A DNA stretch of 64,000 nucleotides from 'Nostoc azollae' 0708 (GTDB taxonomy: Bacteria; Cyanobacteriota; Cyanobacteriia; Cyanobacteriales; Nostocaceae), in assembly GCF_000196515.1 (NCBI RefSeq), contig NC_014248.1, positions 1,411,501 to 1,475,500 of the forward strand, read 5' to 3'. The translations under genes were made by a program, and so were the position numbers. The notes beneath the pieces were generated by a model. That model did no database searches. It was not told where the DNA came from and was given only the letters and a program-made list of their open reading frames with translations. Shown piece after piece: positions 9,782 to 21,774 of the stretch. How positions within the stretch are numbered: position 1 is the stretch's first letter; the number at the start of each line of letters is the position of its first letter.

Positions 9782-11149
9782 TTACTCCCAAGGCGCAGGC
9801 TTACGAATTTGTTCCCAAATTGGACTATACAAAGCCTCATATAACTCCCGTGCCATTTCCACCATTCCCATATAACCTGCATAGGGATGATGACGTTCTT
9901 GGTTAATATCTAAAAATGGAATTCTTGCCTTTAAAGCTGTGTACTGATTCCGACCACCAGCTATTAACATATCAGCTTTAGTTTCTCTTACTAATTTTAG
10001 CAATTCTTGGGCATTACCCTTTTCCAACATAATGCCATCATTGCCAAGTAATTTCTTGATTTTGGATTTATCTTCTTCTGTACTTTTGCGTGTACTAGTA
10101 GCAACAACTTCAATTCCTAAATCCTTAGAAGCAGAAATGATCGACCAACTTTTCACACCACCAGTATACAGAACCACCCGTTTACCCCTTAAGGATTCTC
10201 TATAGGGAGCAAGGGCAATATCTAAAGCCGCTGTTTCATCTGTAATTAACTTTTCAGTCCGTGCTTGTAAATTAAGACTACCTAATTTAGCTGCAACAGT
10301 TCTGAGACAATGATTAATATCATTAATACCATAAAAAGACTCTTCAATGTAAGGAATACCGTAACGTTCCTCCATTTTCCGCGCCATATTTAATAAGGCC
10401 CGTGAGCAAATCATTACATTTAACTTAGCGCGGTGAGCACAACGAATTTCTTCATAACGAGCATCACCAGTGATTTTTGATAAGACGCGAATGCCTAATT
10501 TTTCAAATAAAGGCAAAACGCCCCACATTTCACCAGCAATATTGTATTCACCAATCAAATTAATATCATAAGGTGTAGTATATTCAGGTTCAGCAGTGCC
10601 AACTACATATTCTAGTAAAGCTTCACCACCAAAACGATTACCTAGATTTTTACTACCAATAAATCCCGGAGCAATTACTGGAATGACAGGAGTACCAACT
10701 TTCTCAGCCGCAACTTTACAAACTGCATCAATATCATCGCCGATTAAAGCAGTTACACAAGTAGCGTAAACAAAAATAGCGGCTGGTTTGTAGCGTTCAT
10801 TAACTTCCAAAATTGCCTTATAAAGCTTTTTCTCACCACCGAAAATTACATCATTTTCACTAATATCAGTGGTAAAACCGGTCTTATAGAGCATTGGTCC
10901 AGAAGAAAGACTTCCACGACTTCCCCAAGAGTTACCAGCACAAGCAATAGGTCCATGAACCAAATGAGCAGCATCAGTAATAGGTACTAATGCAATCATT
11001 GCACCATCAAAAGCGCATCCTCCTTGAGCAGCACCTGGTTGAGCTTGTTGTGTACAAGATTTGTTTTTCTTTTCTCCTTGTTTATGTTGATTATCTTTGC
11101 ATCCTGATTCACTAAGTAACTCGTTAATTTTGCCTTGGGTAATTTTCAT
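9782..11149 (-). CDS. nifE: NifE, FeMo-cofactor scaffold subunit
   Basis: A NifD-like scaffold subunit, 455 residues from ATG 11149 ([17 protein letters not shown]). An in-frame TTG at 11167 exists, but the ATG has AGAAGAGAG just upstream and matches the family start. Cluster-binding Cys are visible in [13 protein letters not shown]; the N-terminal segment is Cys-containing (CKDNQHK, CTQQ). The C-terminus ends KPAPWE. It is intact. It forms the E2N2 complex with NifN encoded next door. Confidence 0.95.
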   Translation of the reverse strand: MKITQGKINELLSESGCKDNQHKQGEKKNKSCTQQAQPGAAQGGCAFDGAMIALVPITDAAHLVHGPIACAGNSWGSRGSLSSGPMLYKTGFTTDISENDVIFGGEKKLYKAILEVNERYKPAAIFVYATCVTALIGDDIDAVCKVAAEKVGTPVIPVIAPGFIGSKNLGNRFGGEALLEYVVGTAEPEYTTPYDINLIGEYNIAGEMWGVLPLFEKLGIRVLSKITGDARYEEIRCAHRAKLNVMICSRALLNMARKMEERYGIPYIEESFYGINDINHCLRTVAAKLGSLNLQARTEKLITDETAALDIALAPYRESLRGKRVVLYTGGVKSWSIISASKDLGIEVVATSTRKSTEEDKSKIKKLLGNDGIMLEKGNAQELLKLVRETKADMLIAGGRNQYTALKARIPFLDINQERHHPYAGYMGMVEMARELYEALYSPIWEQIRKPAPWE

Positions 11150-11381
11150 CTCTCTTCTCGCGCTCAATGGAAGTTGTTAATCGAAATGTAAGCAAACCTA
11201 AATAGACTTCCTGAAAAACTCCTCTTTACACAAGATTCACACAGATAAAGATTTAGAAAAGATGTCTATTTATCTGTAACTGAATTTTAATAATATCAAT
11301 CCTTGATAATTCTTGTTTTAAATGATTGAATACTAATGACTAATAACCGAACAGTAATGAGTAATAACTAGAAAAGAACTT

Positions 11382-11678
11382 CTAGCAAATATACTTGGTG
11401 ATGTCTTCACCACATTCATCAGCCAGGTAAGATAAAGCACGAAACCGTGAAGTAACTACTTCGTTATATAAAGGATTGATTTTGCATAGTGCCGGAATAT
11501 GGAAACCTCGCCCAAATAAATGAATATCTCGGTCAGAATGACAACAGCAAGGAATTATCTGACAAAATCTCTGGAAATGAGCGAAGCAATAGTTTTTAAT
11601 TTCAATGCCATCCATCCATCGCCGTAAAGGCTTGAGAAGTTCAAAAGAACCAGAATATTTATAATTAGGTGTATGGTG
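11382..11678 (-). CDS. Mo-dependent nitrogenase C-terminus family protein (Mo-nitro_C)
   Basis: A small protein between nifK and nifE, in the position where heterocystous cyanobacteria encode a Mo-nitro_C family protein of unknown role. Conserved segments are visible: IPCCCHSDRDIHLFGRGFHI and FRALSYLADECGEDITKYIC. The first ATG is at 11615 (77 residues), but the homologous frame continues upstream (SFELLKPLRRW) to a stop at 11681-11679 with no ATG. The true start is therefore non-ATG or the start has been lost; coordinates give the open frame. It could be a slightly eroded gene. Confidence 0.7.
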   Translation of the reverse strand, partial: HHTPNYKYSGSFELLKPLRRWMDGIEIKNYCFAHFQRFCQIIPCCCHSDRDIHLFGRGFHIPALCKINPLYNEVVTSRFRALSYLADECGEDITKYIC

Positions 11679-11852
11679 TTAGGGTGTCGATGAGAGTGAG
11701 GAATAGATCTCATAAGAGATGCCGGAGATAACTATAAATCAGAAGTGAGAATTTGGGAATTGGGAATTAACACCCGATCCCCATTTATTATTTATTTGGT
11801 TGTTAGTAGTCAGTTGTGATTGTTTCTGACTGACCACTAACCACTGACATTC

Positions 11853-13388
11853 TTAACGAATCAAGTCGTAGGAAATATCGGTCTTACCAGGAATATTCGT
11901 GGTGCGATCAATTTCCTCAAAGACTGTGTTAACAATCCAGTTCAACAAGTTGATTACACCTTTGTAACCAACGGTAGCATAACGGTGGTAGTGGTGACGA
12001 TCCATGATAGGATAGCCAATTCTTACCAAAGGTACACCGCAATCACGCCACAGGTACTTACCGTAGGAGTTACCAATTAATAGGTCTACGGGTTCCGTGA
12101 ACAACAAGGAGCGTAAATGCCACAGGTCTTTACCACCCCAGATTTTAGCGGACTTACCGAACACGCTAGAATCTAACAATCCTTGCAGCTCTTTCTCAAA
12201 TACTTCGTTGGTGTTGTGAACCAAGATGTGTACAGGTTCAGCACCCATTTCCAGCATGAAACCAACTACGCTGTAAACTAAGTCAGGATCACCATAGATG
12301 GCGAAATGTTTACCATGCAACCAAGCATGGGAGTCAGTCATAGCATCAACTGCACGACCACGTTCGATTTCCAATTGTTCAGGAATAGCCTTACCAGTCA
12401 GTTCGCTGAGTTTCATCAAGAACTCGTCAGTTCCCTTGATACCCCAAGGACGAGAAACACAAACGTCTTGCTTCCATTCCTTAGCAATGTATTCACGGGT
12501 CTTTGCAGTGGAATAAGCTTGAAGAGCAATAGTAGCCTTACCGTTGATGGAATCTGCTGCGTCTTCTAACTTGGTACCACCTGGGTACATATTGAACTCA
12601 CCATCGCAAGGTGAGTCAACATAATCGCTGTTATCAGATAACAGAGTGTAGTCGATACCCATTAAAGAAGCAATCCGCTTGATTTCGCGGTTGTTTTCTA
12701 CGTAGGTGTCAAAACCAGGGATGAAGTTGATTTTACCGTTGCTCTTGGCTTTCTTCTTACCTGCGGTTAAGGTAGAAAGAATTCCCTTCATCATGTTGTC
12801 GTACCCAGTGATGTGGGACCCAACGAAGCTAGGTGTGTGAGCAAAAGGTACTGGTAAATCTTGAGGAACTGAACCAGCTTCCTTAGCATTGCCGATGAAA
12901 GACTGTAAGTCATCACCGATAACTTCTGCCATACAGGTGGTGCACACAGCAATCATTTTTGGCTTATAAAGCTTGTAGGAGTTAGCCAAGCCATCGATCA
13001 TGTTTTGCAGACCACCGAACACAGCGGCGTCTTCAGTCATGGAAGAAGAAACGCCGGAGAATGGTTCTTTATAGTGACGGGTTAAGTGGGTACGGAAGTA
13101 AGCCACACAACCTTGAGAACCTTGAACAAAGGGAAGAGTACCTTCAAAACCTACAGCCGCAAACATAGCGCCTAGAGGTTGGCAACCTTTAGCGGGGTTA
13201 ACGGTCAAAGCTTCACGAGCGAAGTTCTTTTCACGATATTCCCAGCTTTTTGTCCATTCTGCAACCCGTTCTACTTCTGCGGGGTCATGAGCATTTTCAA
13301 ACTGTCTTTTGTTTTCAAACAGTTGTTGGTATTCTGGCTGATGGAATAGCTCAACGTGATCCTTAATATTTTCTGGATTCTGTGGCAT
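11853..13388 (-). CDS. nifK: Nitrogenase MoFe protein beta subunit
   Basis: A 511-residue beta chain of dinitrogenase. The start is set at ATG 13388 ([15 protein letters not shown]), preceded by GGAGAA; an in-frame TTG at 13469 is less likely. P-cluster ligands are present as Cys 69 (NPAKGCQP), Cys 94 (GSQGCVAYF) and Cys 152 ([12 protein letters not shown]). The C-terminus reads [11 protein letters not shown], the family ending. With NifD it forms the heterotetramer that reduces N2. It is intact. Confidence 0.97.
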   Translation of the reverse strand: MPQNPENIKDHVELFHQPEYQQLFENKRQFENAHDPAEVERVAEWTKSWEYREKNFAREALTVNPAKGCQPLGAMFAAVGFEGTLPFVQGSQGCVAYFRTHLTRHYKEPFSGVSSSMTEDAAVFGGLQNMIDGLANSYKLYKPKMIAVCTTCMAEVIGDDLQSFIGNAKEAGSVPQDLPVPFAHTPSFVGSHITGYDNMMKGILSTLTAGKKKAKSNGKINFIPGFDTYVENNREIKRIASLMGIDYTLLSDNSDYVDSPCDGEFNMYPGGTKLEDAADSINGKATIALQAYSTAKTREYIAKEWKQDVCVSRPWGIKGTDEFLMKLSELTGKAIPEQLEIERGRAVDAMTDSHAWLHGKHFAIYGDPDLVYSVVGFMLEMGAEPVHILVHNTNEVFEKELQGLLDSSVFGKSAKIWGGKDLWHLRSLLFTEPVDLLIGNSYGKYLWRDCGVPLVRIGYPIMDRHHYHRYATVGYKGVINLLNWIVNTVFEEIDRTTNIPGKTDISYDLIR

Positions 13389-13533
13389 TTCTAGTTCTCC
13401 AAGCTTGCTGTGTGTTGTGTTTGCTGTAGGGGCGGGGTTTTTAGGTGGAGAGTGGGGAATCTGGCTCAAAATTCAGAATGCAAAATCCAAAACTTAGAAT
13501 TTTTAATTTTGAATCTTGAATTCCCAACTCCCC

Positions 13534-13552
13534 TCTGGGGTTTTGCCCCAGA
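13534..13552 (-). other. Hairpin in nifD-nifK spacer
   Basis: TCTGGGG and CCCCAGA pair around a 5-base loop in the 209-bp spacer between nifD and nifK. A second weaker hairpin (GGGCA…TTGCCC) lies about 20 bp away, next to the nifD end. The structures may stabilise or process the nifHDK messenger. The remainder of the spacer is AT-rich repeat-like sequence. Confidence 0.55.
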
Positions 13553-13597
13553 CTATCCCTGTACGGGCAGGTTTTTTGCCCCTACTATTTTTGTTCC

Positions 13598-15100
13598 CTA
13601 AACAGAAGCCTTAGCTTTGGCTTTAGCTTGAGCTTTTTTGTTCCAGGGAGCGCCAATTAGTCCCCAAGTTGGGCTGTTCAGTGCCAAATCCATGTCACGA
13701 GCAAAAATTGCGAATCCGTCGTAACCGTGATAAGGTCCGGAGTAATCCCAAGAGTGCATTTGACGGAAAGGAAGACCCATCTTTTGGAATACGTACTTCT
13801 CTTTCACACCAGAAGCAACTAAGTCTGGCTTTAATGCTTTGATGAATTCTTCAAATTCGTAAGCGGTAACGTCGTCATAAACGATTGTTCCGTTTTCGAT
13901 GTAGTTGGTAGTACGTTTATAGTCGTCATTATGAGCGAACTCATAACCAGTACCAATCATCTTCATTCCTAAATCTTGGAAAGCGGGAACAACGTGACGG
14001 GGACGTAGACCACCAACCATCATTGCAACTGTCTTACCTTCCAAACGGGGGCGATATTCCTTAACTATCGCATCCATTGTGGGTTGGTATTTAGCAATTA
14101 CCTTCTCAGCATTTTCTTGGATCTTAGAGTCAAACTTGGAAGCGATTTCGCGTAAAGATGCAGCTATCTTGGTAGGACCGAAGAAGTTATACTCAAGCCA
14201 GGGTATACCATAAGCTTCTTCCATGTGACGGCTGATGTAGTTCATCGAGCGGTAACAGTGGATGAGGTTCATCTTCACGTTGGGGGTCATCAACATTTCG
14301 TTGATTGTACCGTCACCAGACCACTGAGCAACTACGCGCAAACCGATTTCTTCCAATAGGATGCGGCTGGCCCAAGCATCACCACCGATGTTATAGTCAC
14401 CAATAATAGCTACGTCGTAGGGAGTGCCTTCAAACTTCAATGTACCGTCTTTCTTAGCTTGATCTGCTCTGGGGAATACCCAGTCACGAATCATGTCGTT
14501 AGCGATGTGGTGTCCTAAAGACTGAGACACACCACGGAAACCTTCGCAACGTACAGGAATAACTGGCTTACCAATGGTCTTCGATGTTTTCTTAGCTACT
14601 GCTTCGATGTCATCCCCAATTAGACCGATGGGACATTCAGATTGAATAGAAACCCCACGATTTAAGGGGAATAATACATCTAATTCTTCAATTAACTTGG
14701 TCAGTTTCTTGTCTCCACCGAACACGATGTCGCGTTCTTGGAAATCTGAGGTGAAGTGCATGGTACCAAAGGTGTCAACACCTGTTTTACCTAGGTAGTA
14801 GTTACGACGACCAGACCAAGACCAGTAACCGCAACCTACAGGACCGTGGCTGATGTGGATCATATCCTTAATAGGACCCCAAACCACACCTTTAGAACCT
14901 GCATAGGCACAACCACGAGCGGTCATTACACCAGGAAGGGATTTGATGTTAGATTTAACACCACAATCAGCCTTGCCTTCTTCGTATACGTTTAAGTGCT
15001 TCTCACGTTTTTTAGAAGCTTTTTCGGGGTAGGCTTTTAGAACTTCTTTAATTAGTTCTTTTCTTTGTTCAACGATCTTCTTGTCATCTGGAGGAGTCAT
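13598..15100 (-). CDS. nifD: Nitrogenase MoFe protein alpha subunit, uninterrupted
   Basis: A 500-residue alpha chain. P-cluster ligands are Cys 64 (ARGCAYAG), Cys 90 ([12 protein letters not shown]) and Cys 156 ([11 protein letters not shown]). FeMo-cofactor ligands are Cys 282 (HCYRSMNYI) and His 449 ([10 protein letters not shown]). The active-site Gln 193 and His 197 (SQSLGHHIA) are also there. No excision element interrupts the gene, in contrast to Anabaena PCC 7120 vegetative DNA. ATG 15100 follows nifH by 138 bp. It is intact. Confidence 0.97.
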   Translation of the reverse strand: MTPPDDKKIVEQRKELIKEVLKAYPEKASKKREKHLNVYEEGKADCGVKSNIKSLPGVMTARGCAYAGSKGVVWGPIKDMIHISHGPVGCGYWSWSGRRNYYLGKTGVDTFGTMHFTSDFQERDIVFGGDKKLTKLIEELDVLFPLNRGVSIQSECPIGLIGDDIEAVAKKTSKTIGKPVIPVRCEGFRGVSQSLGHHIANDMIRDWVFPRADQAKKDGTLKFEGTPYDVAIIGDYNIGGDAWASRILLEEIGLRVVAQWSGDGTINEMLMTPNVKMNLIHCYRSMNYISRHMEEAYGIPWLEYNFFGPTKIAASLREIASKFDSKIQENAEKVIAKYQPTMDAIVKEYRPRLEGKTVAMMVGGLRPRHVVPAFQDLGMKMIGTGYEFAHNDDYKRTTNYIENGTIVYDDVTAYEFEEFIKALKPDLVASGVKEKYVFQKMGLPFRQMHSWDYSGPYHGYDGFAIFARDMDLALNSPTWGLIGAPWNKKAQAKAKAKASV

Positions 15101-15238
15101 TATCTGTCTCTCTTGCTCCTAAGGAACGGGGATTAAGGATGGGGACTTTTGATGTCCCCTGTGGGGATTGGACGGAAGGGAAGGTAAAAAGAAAATTATG
15201 TAGAGTTTCCCTTTTTCCTTTTCCTGATTTAGAGATTT

Positions 15239-16332
<1,094 letters not shown>

Positions 16333-17253
16333 CTAATAATTAACTGCTTCAACAATAATTTCTTTGCTGATGCGATCACGTAATCTTGATTCAATCGCAA
16401 TCTTTAAAGTAGCTGTGCTGCTAGAACATGAACCGCAAGCACCTTGGAGAACAACTTTCACCTTATCGCCTTCTACATCATAAAGTTCAACATCTCCCCC
16501 ATCGGCGATTAAAACGGGTCGGACTTCTTCATCTAATACTTTTTGAATTAAGGCAACTTTTCGTACATTAGTTAATGGTTCTTGTTGCCACAAACTATTA
16601 TTTAAAACTGAAACTTCTGTCTTAGCCTTCGCGCCATTAGTGTGTAGATTCTCTTTGGCAAACTCTTGCTTAACTTCTTTGATTATATCATCAATTTTCG
16701 CTAAACAAGAACCGCATCCGCCACCAGCTTTTACATAATTTGTTACTTGTTCTGCACTGAGAAGATTATTTTGAGCAATCACTTTTCTAATCTTAGTATC
16801 AGTAATACTAAAACAAGTACAAATTAGTGTTCCTTCATCATCATCATCATGGGCAGCTAAAGGAATGCCTCTATAATTAGAGATAGCAGCTTCTAGAGCT
16901 TCTTGACCCATAACAGAACAGTGCATTTTTGCTTCAGGTAAACCACCTAAATATGCAGCGATTTCTTTATTGGTGACTTTCAAAGCTTCATCTAAAGTCA
17001 ATCCTTTAACCATTTCAGTTAAAGCACTAGAAGAAGCGATCGCACTAGTACAGCCAAAAGTTTGAAAACGAGCATCGAGAATCTTATCAGATGCAACTTC
17101 CACTTTCAAATGCAATCTGAGAGCATCACCGCAAGCAATACTGCCTACCTCTCCAGTTGCAACCTTCAGACCAGGTTCATTTGTTTCTTCAATTGCACCT
17201 TGGTTTTTAGGATTGTAAAACAACTCTAATACTTTATCTGTGTAGTCCCACAT
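16333..17253 (-). CDS. nifU: NifU Fe-S scaffold protein
   Basis: A 306-residue, three-domain scaffold that receives sulfur from NifS. The N-terminal IscU-like domain carries Cys 41, 68 and 112 (IACGD, FGCTSA, MHCSVMG). The central [2Fe-2S] domain has Cys 145, 147, 180 and 183 (ICTCF, GGCGSC). The C-terminal Nfu domain has Cys 273 and 276 (GACGSC). All ligands are present. It lies between nifS and nifH, as in other cyanobacterial nif clusters, and is intact. Confidence 0.96.
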   Translation of the reverse strand: MWDYTDKVLELFYNPKNQGAIEETNEPGLKVATGEVGSIACGDALRLHLKVEVASDKILDARFQTFGCTSAIASSSALTEMVKGLTLDEALKVTNKEIAAYLGGLPEAKMHCSVMGQEALEAAISNYRGIPLAAHDDDDEGTLICTCFSITDTKIRKVIAQNNLLSAEQVTNYVKAGGGCGSCLAKIDDIIKEVKQEFAKENLHTNGAKAKTEVSVLNNSLWQQEPLTNVRKVALIQKVLDEEVRPVLIADGGDVELYDVEGDKVKVVLQGACGSCSSSTATLKIAIESRLRDRISKEIIVEAVNY

Positions 17254-17279
17254 AGTTGATTGTAGATTTTGGATTTTAG

Positions 17280-17388
17280 ACTTCTGTTCTTAGATTGATG
17301 ATTATTGAGTAGGGGATCTGGGGATTTGAGGATATTAGGTAGCTTGAGAGTTTTCCCAGCACCCAGTCCCTAATCCCCAGTCCCCAAT
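17280..17388. repeat. STRR-rich nifS-nifU spacer
   Basis: Heptamer-type G-rich (GGGGATCTGGGGATTTG) and C-rich (CCCAGTCCCTAATCCCCAG) repeats lie in opposite halves and could pair in RNA. No gene is seen. Confidence 0.65.
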
Positions 17389-18606
17389 CTACCGATTTAC
17401 TAAAGTGTGCTCTTGCTGTTGTAACCAACGCGCGTCATCATTTTTGAAGGGAGATAAGGCGCGGAGACGTTCAACAATTTCTGGCATGATTGCAATTACT
17501 TGATCAATTTCTGCTTCGGTGGTGTAGCGAGAAAGACTGAAGCGAATTGAACCATGTAAAGTAGTGTAGGGCAAACCCATTGCTCTCAAAACATGGGAGG
17601 GTTCAAGTGAACCAGAAGTACAAGCAGAACCAGAGGAAGCACAAATACCGTGTTTATTCAGAAGTAGGAGAATTGCTTCACCTTCGATATATTTGAAACC
17701 GATGTTACTAGTATTTGGTAATCTATTTTTCACATCACCATTGACTACACAATCGGGAATGTTAGCAAGTAAAGTTTGTTCGAGGCGATCGCGCAGTTTT
17801 CTTTCTCTCTTAGTCGCCTCTTCCAAGAGTAGCATTTCCAGTTCCCCTGCCTTACCTAAAGCGATAATTCCGGGAACATTTTCTGTACCTGCCCTCCGTC
17901 CTCTTTCTTGATGTCCACCTATTAAGAAGGGACGGAATCTTACACCACGTTTCACATACAAAGCACCAATACCTTTGGGCGCATGAATTTTGTGACCAGA
18001 CATAGTTAACATATCTATGGTGCTGGTTTTCATATTCAAGGGTACTTTACCTACCGCTTGTACTGCATCAACATGAAAGATTGCTCCATATTCTTTAACT
18101 CTAGCACCAATTTCTTCAATTGGAAAAATAGTGCCGATTTCATTATTGGCATACATCACTGTCACTAAAGCAGTGTTGCCAGTTAGAGAAGCTTCTAACT
18201 CATTTAAGTCAATTTGTCCCTTATCATTAACTGACAAATAGGTAACTTGATAACCTTGAGTTTCTAATTGTTTGCAGACATTTAAAACTGCGGGATGTTC
18301 TACTTGGGAAGTGATGATATGACGTTTTTCTGGTTGAGCTAATAAAGCAGCACGAATAGCTGTATTATCACCTTCAGTTCCACAGCTAGTAAAGACTATT
18401 TCCGATTCTTCAGCACCGATTAAAGCTGCAATTTGTTCTCTAGCTACCTTCACACTTTTAGCTAATTGCCCACCAAAGGTGTGCATACTAGAAGGATTAG
18501 CGTAATAGTCAGTCAGAAAAGGCATAATTGCCTCAATCACCTGGGGAGCTACCTTAGTGGTAGCATTATTATCCAGATAGATGCAATCTTTGAGCATAGT
18601 TTCCAT
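17389..18606 (-). CDS. nifS: NifS cysteine desulfurase
   Basis: A 405-residue PLP-dependent cysteine desulfurase supplying sulfur to NifU. The PLP lysine is Lys 206 in MSGHKIHAPKG; the catalytic cysteine is Cys 329 in SSGSACTSGS. The N-terminal YLDNNATT motif is intact. It is downstream of fdxN and upstream of nifU, with STRR spacers on both sides. Length is typical. Confidence 0.96.
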   Translation of the reverse strand: METMLKDCIYLDNNATTKVAPQVIEAIMPFLTDYYANPSSMHTFGGQLAKSVKVAREQIAALIGAEESEIVFTSCGTEGDNTAIRAALLAQPEKRHIITSQVEHPAVLNVCKQLETQGYQVTYLSVNDKGQIDLNELEASLTGNTALVTVMYANNEIGTIFPIEEIGARVKEYGAIFHVDAVQAVGKVPLNMKTSTIDMLTMSGHKIHAPKGIGALYVKRGVRFRPFLIGGHQERGRRAGTENVPGIIALGKAGELEMLLLEEATKRERKLRDRLEQTLLANIPDCVVNGDVKNRLPNTSNIGFKYIEGEAILLLLNKHGICASSGSACTSGSLEPSHVLRAMGLPYTTLHGSIRFSLSRYTTEAEIDQVIAIMPEIVERLRALSPFKNDDARWLQQQEHTLVNR

Positions 18607-18625
18607 ATTAATTATGAAGTATTAA

Positions 18626-18671
18626 GGGATTGGTAATGGGTAATTGGTAATAAAAACCGCGCCCCAATCCC
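18626..18671 (-). repeat. STRR-derived hairpin between fdxN and nifS
   Basis: GGGATTGG (18626-18633) and CCAATCCC (18664-18671) form inverted arms within repeat-rich sequence in the 79-bp spacer. Confidence 0.6.
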
Positions 18672-18685
18672 CAGTCCCTAGTTAC

Positions 18686-19024
18686 CTAAACAACTACGTG
18701 ATTCTTTTGCAATTGTTCCGAAAACTTTTGGGAATAAGTGTTATACCAACACTCCCAATAATCTTGTTTATTTGTTAACTTGGCAATGACGCGGTTGTAT
18801 TTAACAAACCAACCTTCCCAATAATCACTAGGTTCTTTAACGCAACCATCAACAGTAGGACAAACGGCTTTACATTGAGGTACAGTGTATATGCCCCCAG
18901 CGCAGTTTGTGCAAAGTTCAGAATCAATGGAGTGATTACCATCTAGGATTTTCACTGCACCAGTAGGACATACAGACAAACAACGCTTGCAGGAAATACA
19001 CGCTGCGGTAATTTTGTAAGCCAT
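18686..19024 (-). CDS. fdxN: FdxN, bacterial-type 2[4Fe-4S] ferredoxin, uninterrupted
   Basis: A 112-residue ferredoxin with two clusters: CISCKRCLSVCP near the N-terminus and a second CTNC…CKAVCP set. It donates electrons to NifB-dependent cofactor synthesis. The long C-terminal helix region (YWEGWFVKYNRVIAKLTNK) is typical of cyanobacterial FdxN. The gene has no inserted element, whereas in Anabaena PCC 7120 it is split by a 55-kb excisable element. It is intact. Confidence 0.94.
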   Translation of the reverse strand: MAYKITAACISCKRCLSVCPTGAVKILDGNHSIDSELCTNCAGGIYTVPQCKAVCPTVDGCVKEPSDYWEGWFVKYNRVIAKLTNKQDYWECWYNTYSQKFSEQLQKNHVVV

Positions 19025-19079
19025 GATTATTCTCCTAGGTGGGGATTGGTGATTGGCGATTGGGGATTGGGTATTAGAT

Positions 19080-19123
19080 ATTGGGTATTGGGAAGAGTTT
19101 TTTTCCTATTCCCAATACCCAAT
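19080..19123 (-). other. 15-bp hairpin between nifB and fdxN, built from STRR
   Basis: ATTGGGTATTGGGAA (19080-19094) and TTCCCAATACCCAAT (19109-19123) are perfectly complementary with a 14-base T-rich loop. The whole spacer is heptamer repeat. It could protect or process the messenger between nifB and fdxN. Confidence 0.75.
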
Positions 19124-19132
19124 CGCCAGTCG

Positions 19133-20572
19133 CTAGTCCCCAGTCCCTACATACTGCTGGTAAAATTCAAGTGCGACTTTTTCAATTACGTCGTAAGCTT
19201 CCACAGTCTTTATCCCTGCTGCTTCTAATTTCTCTTTGGGACAGTTACCAATTTTGGCAACTAAGACTGCTTTACAATCTGCAATCGCTTTCATTATATT
19301 TTCTGCGGTCGCTTCTTCGCCGTATCCACCTTGACAATATTGGTCGATTTTGCGATGACTGATAAAGTGCACTTCATTACCATCAACTTCGTACACTTGA
19401 AATTCCTTCACATGACCGAAGTGTTGATTAACTAATCCACCACCTTTAGTCGCTACAGCCACTAAAATTTTCGGACTGTTGGCAACTTCCTTAGCAGTTT
19501 GTACCTTGGCCTTTGCTAGTTTAATTGCTTCTCTAAATTTCTCAATGCCCTGATGAACTTCCTGGCGTGTTTCCAGGTTATATTCTGGAGACATTTCCAA
19601 GAATTTCTCTTTGGTAAATTCCTGACTGCGGTCTTCTCCTAATAATCCTACCGCATCTGCTCGGCACTGGCGACAGTGACGCATCATTTTCATGTTACCA
19701 GAACAGTTATCTTGAACTTCTTTGAGTTCTTTTCCTGTTGGACCACGTTGATGAGTTAAACCGAAATGTGTCCCATGTTCTGGTGCGGAAATTAGCGGCA
19801 TGATATTGTGTAAGAATGCACCATTCTCACGAATCATTTTGTTAACTTCCACCAAGTGATGATCATTAATTCCGGGAATCATCACAGAATTAACTTTACA
19901 CAAAATGTCGGCTTCTTTTAAAGCTTGCAATCCTTCCAACTGCTTTTCTAGCAGAATCTTTGCACCTTCCACACCTTTATAACGCTTGCGTTTGTAATGA
20001 ACCCAAGCATAAATTTGTGCGCCGATTTCTGGATCAATGGTGTTAAGGGTTATAGTAACGTGATCTATATTTAATTGTTTGATGCGATCAATATATTCTG
20101 GTAGCATCAAACCGTTAGTTGATAAGCAAAGCTTAATATCTGGTGCTTTATCTGCAATCAACTCAAAGGTACGGAATGTTTTTTCAGGATTTGCTAAAGG
20201 ATCACCAGGACCTGCAACTCCCAACACTGTCATTTGGGGAATTTTACCTGCAATTACCAACACTTTATGTGCGGCTTCTTCAGGTGTGAGTAACTCACTC
20301 ACTACTCCAGGTCGGCTTTCGTTAGCACAGTCATACTTGCGGTTACAATAGTTGCATTGAATATTACAAGCTGGTGCAACTGCAACGTGCATCCGTGCAT
20401 AATGGTGATGTGCTTCTTCACTATAGCAAGGGTGTTTGGCAATGCGTTCTTTGACCTTTTCGTCCATTTCTAGAGCTGTGCTGCTGTCGCAACCACAACC
20501 ACCTGATTTGGCTTGCTTGATATTGAGTTCCTGTTCGGAGGAGGTGAGGAGTCCTGTGGCCGGTAGTGTCAT
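19133..20572 (-). CDS. nifB: NifB, radical SAM FeMo-cofactor biosynthesis protein
   Basis: The radical SAM enzyme that makes NifB-co, the Fe-S-carbide core of FeMo-cofactor. 479 residues from ATG 20572 ([11 protein letters not shown]); a longer frame from a TTG at 20683 exists, but this ATG fits the family start. The SAM cluster ligands are Cys 69, 73 and 76 (ACNIQCNYC). A NifX-like domain forms the C-terminal ~110 residues ([17 protein letters not shown]). It is first in the nifB-fdxN-nifS-nifU run. A conserved upstream element at 21.08-21.29 kb is shared with nifP. Confidence 0.95.
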   Translation of the reverse strand: MTLPATGLLTSSEQELNIKQAKSGGCGCDSSTALEMDEKVKERIAKHPCYSEEAHHHYARMHVAVAPACNIQCNYCNRKYDCANESRPGVVSELLTPEEAAHKVLVIAGKIPQMTVLGVAGPGDPLANPEKTFRTFELIADKAPDIKLCLSTNGLMLPEYIDRIKQLNIDHVTITLNTIDPEIGAQIYAWVHYKRKRYKGVEGAKILLEKQLEGLQALKEADILCKVNSVMIPGINDHHLVEVNKMIRENGAFLHNIMPLISAPEHGTHFGLTHQRGPTGKELKEVQDNCSGNMKMMRHCRQCRADAVGLLGEDRSQEFTKEKFLEMSPEYNLETRQEVHQGIEKFREAIKLAKAKVQTAKEVANSPKILVAVATKGGGLVNQHFGHVKEFQVYEVDGNEVHFISHRKIDQYCQGGYGEEATAENIMKAIADCKAVLVAKIGNCPKEKLEAAGIKTVEAYDVIEKVALEFYQQYVGTGD

Positions 20573-21072
20573 TGAATTTCGCAAAGGTCGGTGGACTAGA
20601 TAGCCACTGTGGGAGATGCCGTTACTACTTCCAATGCCTATGAAGTGAAGTCGCGTCTTATATTTGCCTCCCAATGATACCAAATTTGGATAACTTTAGT
20701 CAGATTGGCAATTTTGGTAACAGCCTATTTTTGATAAAAAGGCTTTTAATCCAAAATCTAAAATCTGTCTTGGAAAGTTATGATCGCAGGTTTGCTCCGC
20801 TCAGACTTTCCACAAAATCCAAAATTAATACAAGGGTGGGCAGTAAATCTTTGGCTTTCGGCTGGTCTGTGTCAATATTTGGGTCTTGGGTTGATTTTGT
20901 GTATACAGCCGCGACTTCTATTCACTTCAGGCATGGTGCTATCTCATCCCTCCACTCACTTTAGGCTTCTAACTTTGTTAAGGAGCTTTAAGTAATTGGC
21001 GATAAATGATTTATAGCAGCCCTTTTTAGATAGGTGACTGGTTGATCTGGGATAGGATTTATTGGATTTATT
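20573..21072. other. Long nifB leader region
   Basis: About 500 bp between nifB and the shared upstream element. It holds a weak AT-rich hairpin (GCCTATTTTTGATAAAAAGGC spans 20723-20743). Short plus-strand open frames at 20674-20995 have no recognisable family. It may be a long 5' untranslated leader. Confidence 0.4.
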
Positions 21073-21078
21073 AAGTTT

Positions 21079-21292
21079 GTACTCAGATTTAGAAACCCCA
21101 ATCTTTTCAGTATTACAAAAATTAAATAATATTTTTTCGGGTAGAGGTTCTAGTATTTTTCAGTTAGGGTACGAGTATTTATGGAATGGGGTTCAGGATT
21201 TATTTGTACTCAATCAAAACCCAATATATATAAGGATTTGGGTAAAATTTTGATTGACTTTACTATATATTAATCATGTACTCAAGTACTCC
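21079..21292 (-). promoter_or_regulatory. Composite nif element upstream of nifB
   Basis: GTACTCA occurs at 21079-21085, 21206-21212 and 21278-21284, with GTACTCC at 21286-21292. Read on the coding strand, the 21.08-21.21 kb block gives TTGAGTACAAA, then AACCCC, AAATACTCGTACCC, AAATACTAGAACC, CTACCC, a T/A-rich spacer, GGGGTTT and TGAGTACAAA. The nifP upstream region has the same motifs in the same order and near-equal spacing. Common control of both nif blocks is likely. CnfR/PatB is the candidate activator because it is known to act on nifB and nifP; the binding sequence itself is inference. Confidence 0.7.
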
Positions 21293-21295
21293 CCA

Positions 21296-21774
21296 GATCC
21301 TGCCAAAAGCCATAATTTACAAGGATTTGAGGTGGAAAACTGGAGTAGGATAAGCCGTAGTACTTCAGATACGTACGAAATTCAATTCTGTATACAACAT
21401 ATCATTTTTTTTGAGGTAAAAATGCAGTTCATATTCTTTTAAGTTTTCAATGATTAATAATCTGAATTGCACTTTTAAGTCATGTTGAATCAGGATTATG
21501 GCTTCAATAAAAGCATAACTCTTAATGCAGATTATTTGCAAGTAATTTATTTTTCATAGCTTTTCCGTTGGTTTTCACGTTCTTAAAGCTGTTAAAGAAT
21601 GAGAAATAGTGTCAAATTAAGAAAGAGTGAATAGGGAAAGAAATTAATCGTGCTGAACATTCAGCGATCACCTATGGCTTACGCCACGCTACGTTATCAG
21701 CGATTGCGCTCCGCGCAATCGCTACACTGTAATTATGGCAAACAAACATAGTGTACAAAAACAGGGGTGAAGCC
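21296..21774. other. Gene-poor spacer with a near-perfect hairpin
   Basis: No gene is seen. At 21699-21723 AGCGATTGCGC and GCGCAATCGCT form an 11-bp stem with a TCC loop. Next to it, 21673-21693 (TATGGCTTACGCCACGCTACG) is a dispersed cyanobacterial repeat also found at 47822-47842. Confidence 0.6.

Noticed and set aside
12298-12569. Plus-strand frames inside nifK
   Set aside because: Shadows of a strongly supported gene on the other strand.
20674-20995. Plus-strand open frames upstream of nifB as genes
   Set aside because: Short, overlapping in two frames, no ribosome site or recognisable family; better explained as nifB leader.
21062-21442. Two plus-strand frames of 62-63 codons
   Set aside because: They cover the conserved nifB upstream element and read as translated AT-rich DNA; no family.
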